From: Lachnospiraceae bacterium
GTDB lineage: Bacteria; Bacillota; Clostridia; Lachnospirales; Lachnospiraceae
Reading direction: 5' to 3'
Assembly (NCBI GenBank): GCA_017964055.1
Contig: JAGCSS010000235.1
Coordinates: 1-6,809, forward strand
DNA: 6,809 bases
Part shown: piece after piece, positions 6,516 through 6,809 of the stretch
Layout: each line of letters begins with the position of its first letter
How positions within the stretch are numbered: position 1 is the stretch's first letter
Notes under the pieces: generated by a model
Database searches by the model: none
What the model was told of the DNA's origin: nothing
The model's input: the letters and a program-made list of their open reading frames with translations, nothing else
Program-made: the position numbers and the translations under genes

Positions 6516-6809
6516 ATAATACCCTGCTGACATGCCTGTTGACGTGACAGCAGATGTTGACCGCGAGAGGAAGTCCCGCGATATGTGTGGGATAGGTCTC
6601 TATATTGTCTCCGAGAACGGTATTTTTGCCGCCCATGCCGCCGGGCCCGATGCCCAGTGCGTTAAGGCTAGCGAACAGGTCCTTCTGCAGGTCCGTAAGA
6701 TACCCCGCATCGGGCTGTTTTCTGCCGTTTTTCGCTCCTGTCGTTTCACCGAACTCATCGCTGCCGTCATAGTAGGAATGCACCGAGTTCAGCTCATCGG
6801 TGAGCGCCC
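6514..6809 (-). CDS. Fumarate hydratase / L(+)-tartrate dehydratase, class I, alpha subunit, C-terminal part (cut by window edge)
   Basis: About 97 C-terminal residues of the iron-sulfur alpha subunit are visible, reading in from the right edge as ALTDELNSVHSYYDGSDEFG; the full family protein is about 280-300 residues. The diagnostic block ALGIGPGGMGGKNTVLG and the closing LPLAVNICCHVNRHV match the family pattern GIGPxGxGGKxTALG...LPVAVxxQCWAxR. The second Cys of the CC pair (codon 6547-6549) aligns with the third [4Fe-4S] cluster ligand; the first two ligands would lie outside the window. A GTG at 6781-6783 could be taken for a start, but the frame stays open to the edge and homology continues, so it is internal. 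The gene is 11 nt upstream of the beta subunit in the same operon. Confidence 0.9.
   Translation of the reverse strand, partial: ALTDELNSVHSYYDGSDEFGETTGAKNGRKQPDAGYLTDLQKDLFASLNALGIGPGGMGGKNTVLGDNIETYPTHIAGLPLAVNICCHVNRHVSRVL

Noticed and set aside
6514..6783. A separate 89-aa gene starting at GTG 6781-6783
   Set aside because: The frame is open to the right edge and the residues before the GTG fit the same protein. It is the C-terminal part of the fumarase-type alpha subunit.

Overview
The window looks like a chromosomal segment of an anaerobic Gram-positive bacterium of the Clostridia, probably Lachnospiraceae- or Oscillospiraceae-like. This rests on strong purine-rich ribosome binding sites before every gene, a two-subunit iron-sulfur class I fumarase/tartrate dehydratase, and a FolD of the variant type I associate from memory with gut Clostridia. 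The assignment is inference; there is no rRNA or other decisive marker. I see no mobile element, CRISPR array, tRNA or rRNA.

Layout, left to right. (1) Bases 1-2216, minus strand: a large polytopic membrane protein (662 aa, here protein A) followed downstream by the start of a family 2 glycosyltransferase cut by the left edge. The two lie 31 nt apart and are probably one operon. (2) Bases 2217-2435: a divergent control region. It holds a near-consensus minus-strand promoter for protein A, an extended -10 promoter for folD, and a perfect palindrome between them. (3) Bases 2436-3935, plus strand: folD and a small class I SAM-dependent methyltransferase, 27 nt apart, ending in a strong hairpin terminator that can serve both strands. 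(4) Bases 3994-6809, minus strand: the C-terminal end of the fumarase-type alpha subunit (cut by the right edge), the complete beta subunit, and a second polytopic membrane protein (643 aa, protein B) whose start codon lies inside the end of the beta-subunit gene.

Proteins A and B are clear paralogs along their whole length. Both have a short N-terminus, a first membrane segment followed by an Asp-Glu pair in a conserved loop, about a dozen hydrophobic segments, and a conserved hydrophilic C-terminal domain of about 135-140 residues. The architecture resembles GT-C glycosyltransferases, which use polyprenyl-phosphate sugars on the outer face of the membrane. A family 2 glycosyltransferase of the type that can make such donors follows protein A, which fits that reading. 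The most plausible unusual system here is therefore a cell-envelope glycan module (GT2, two GT-C-like paralogs, perhaps the methyltransferase) interleaved with central-metabolism genes (folD, fumarase). Function is not proven by the sequence.
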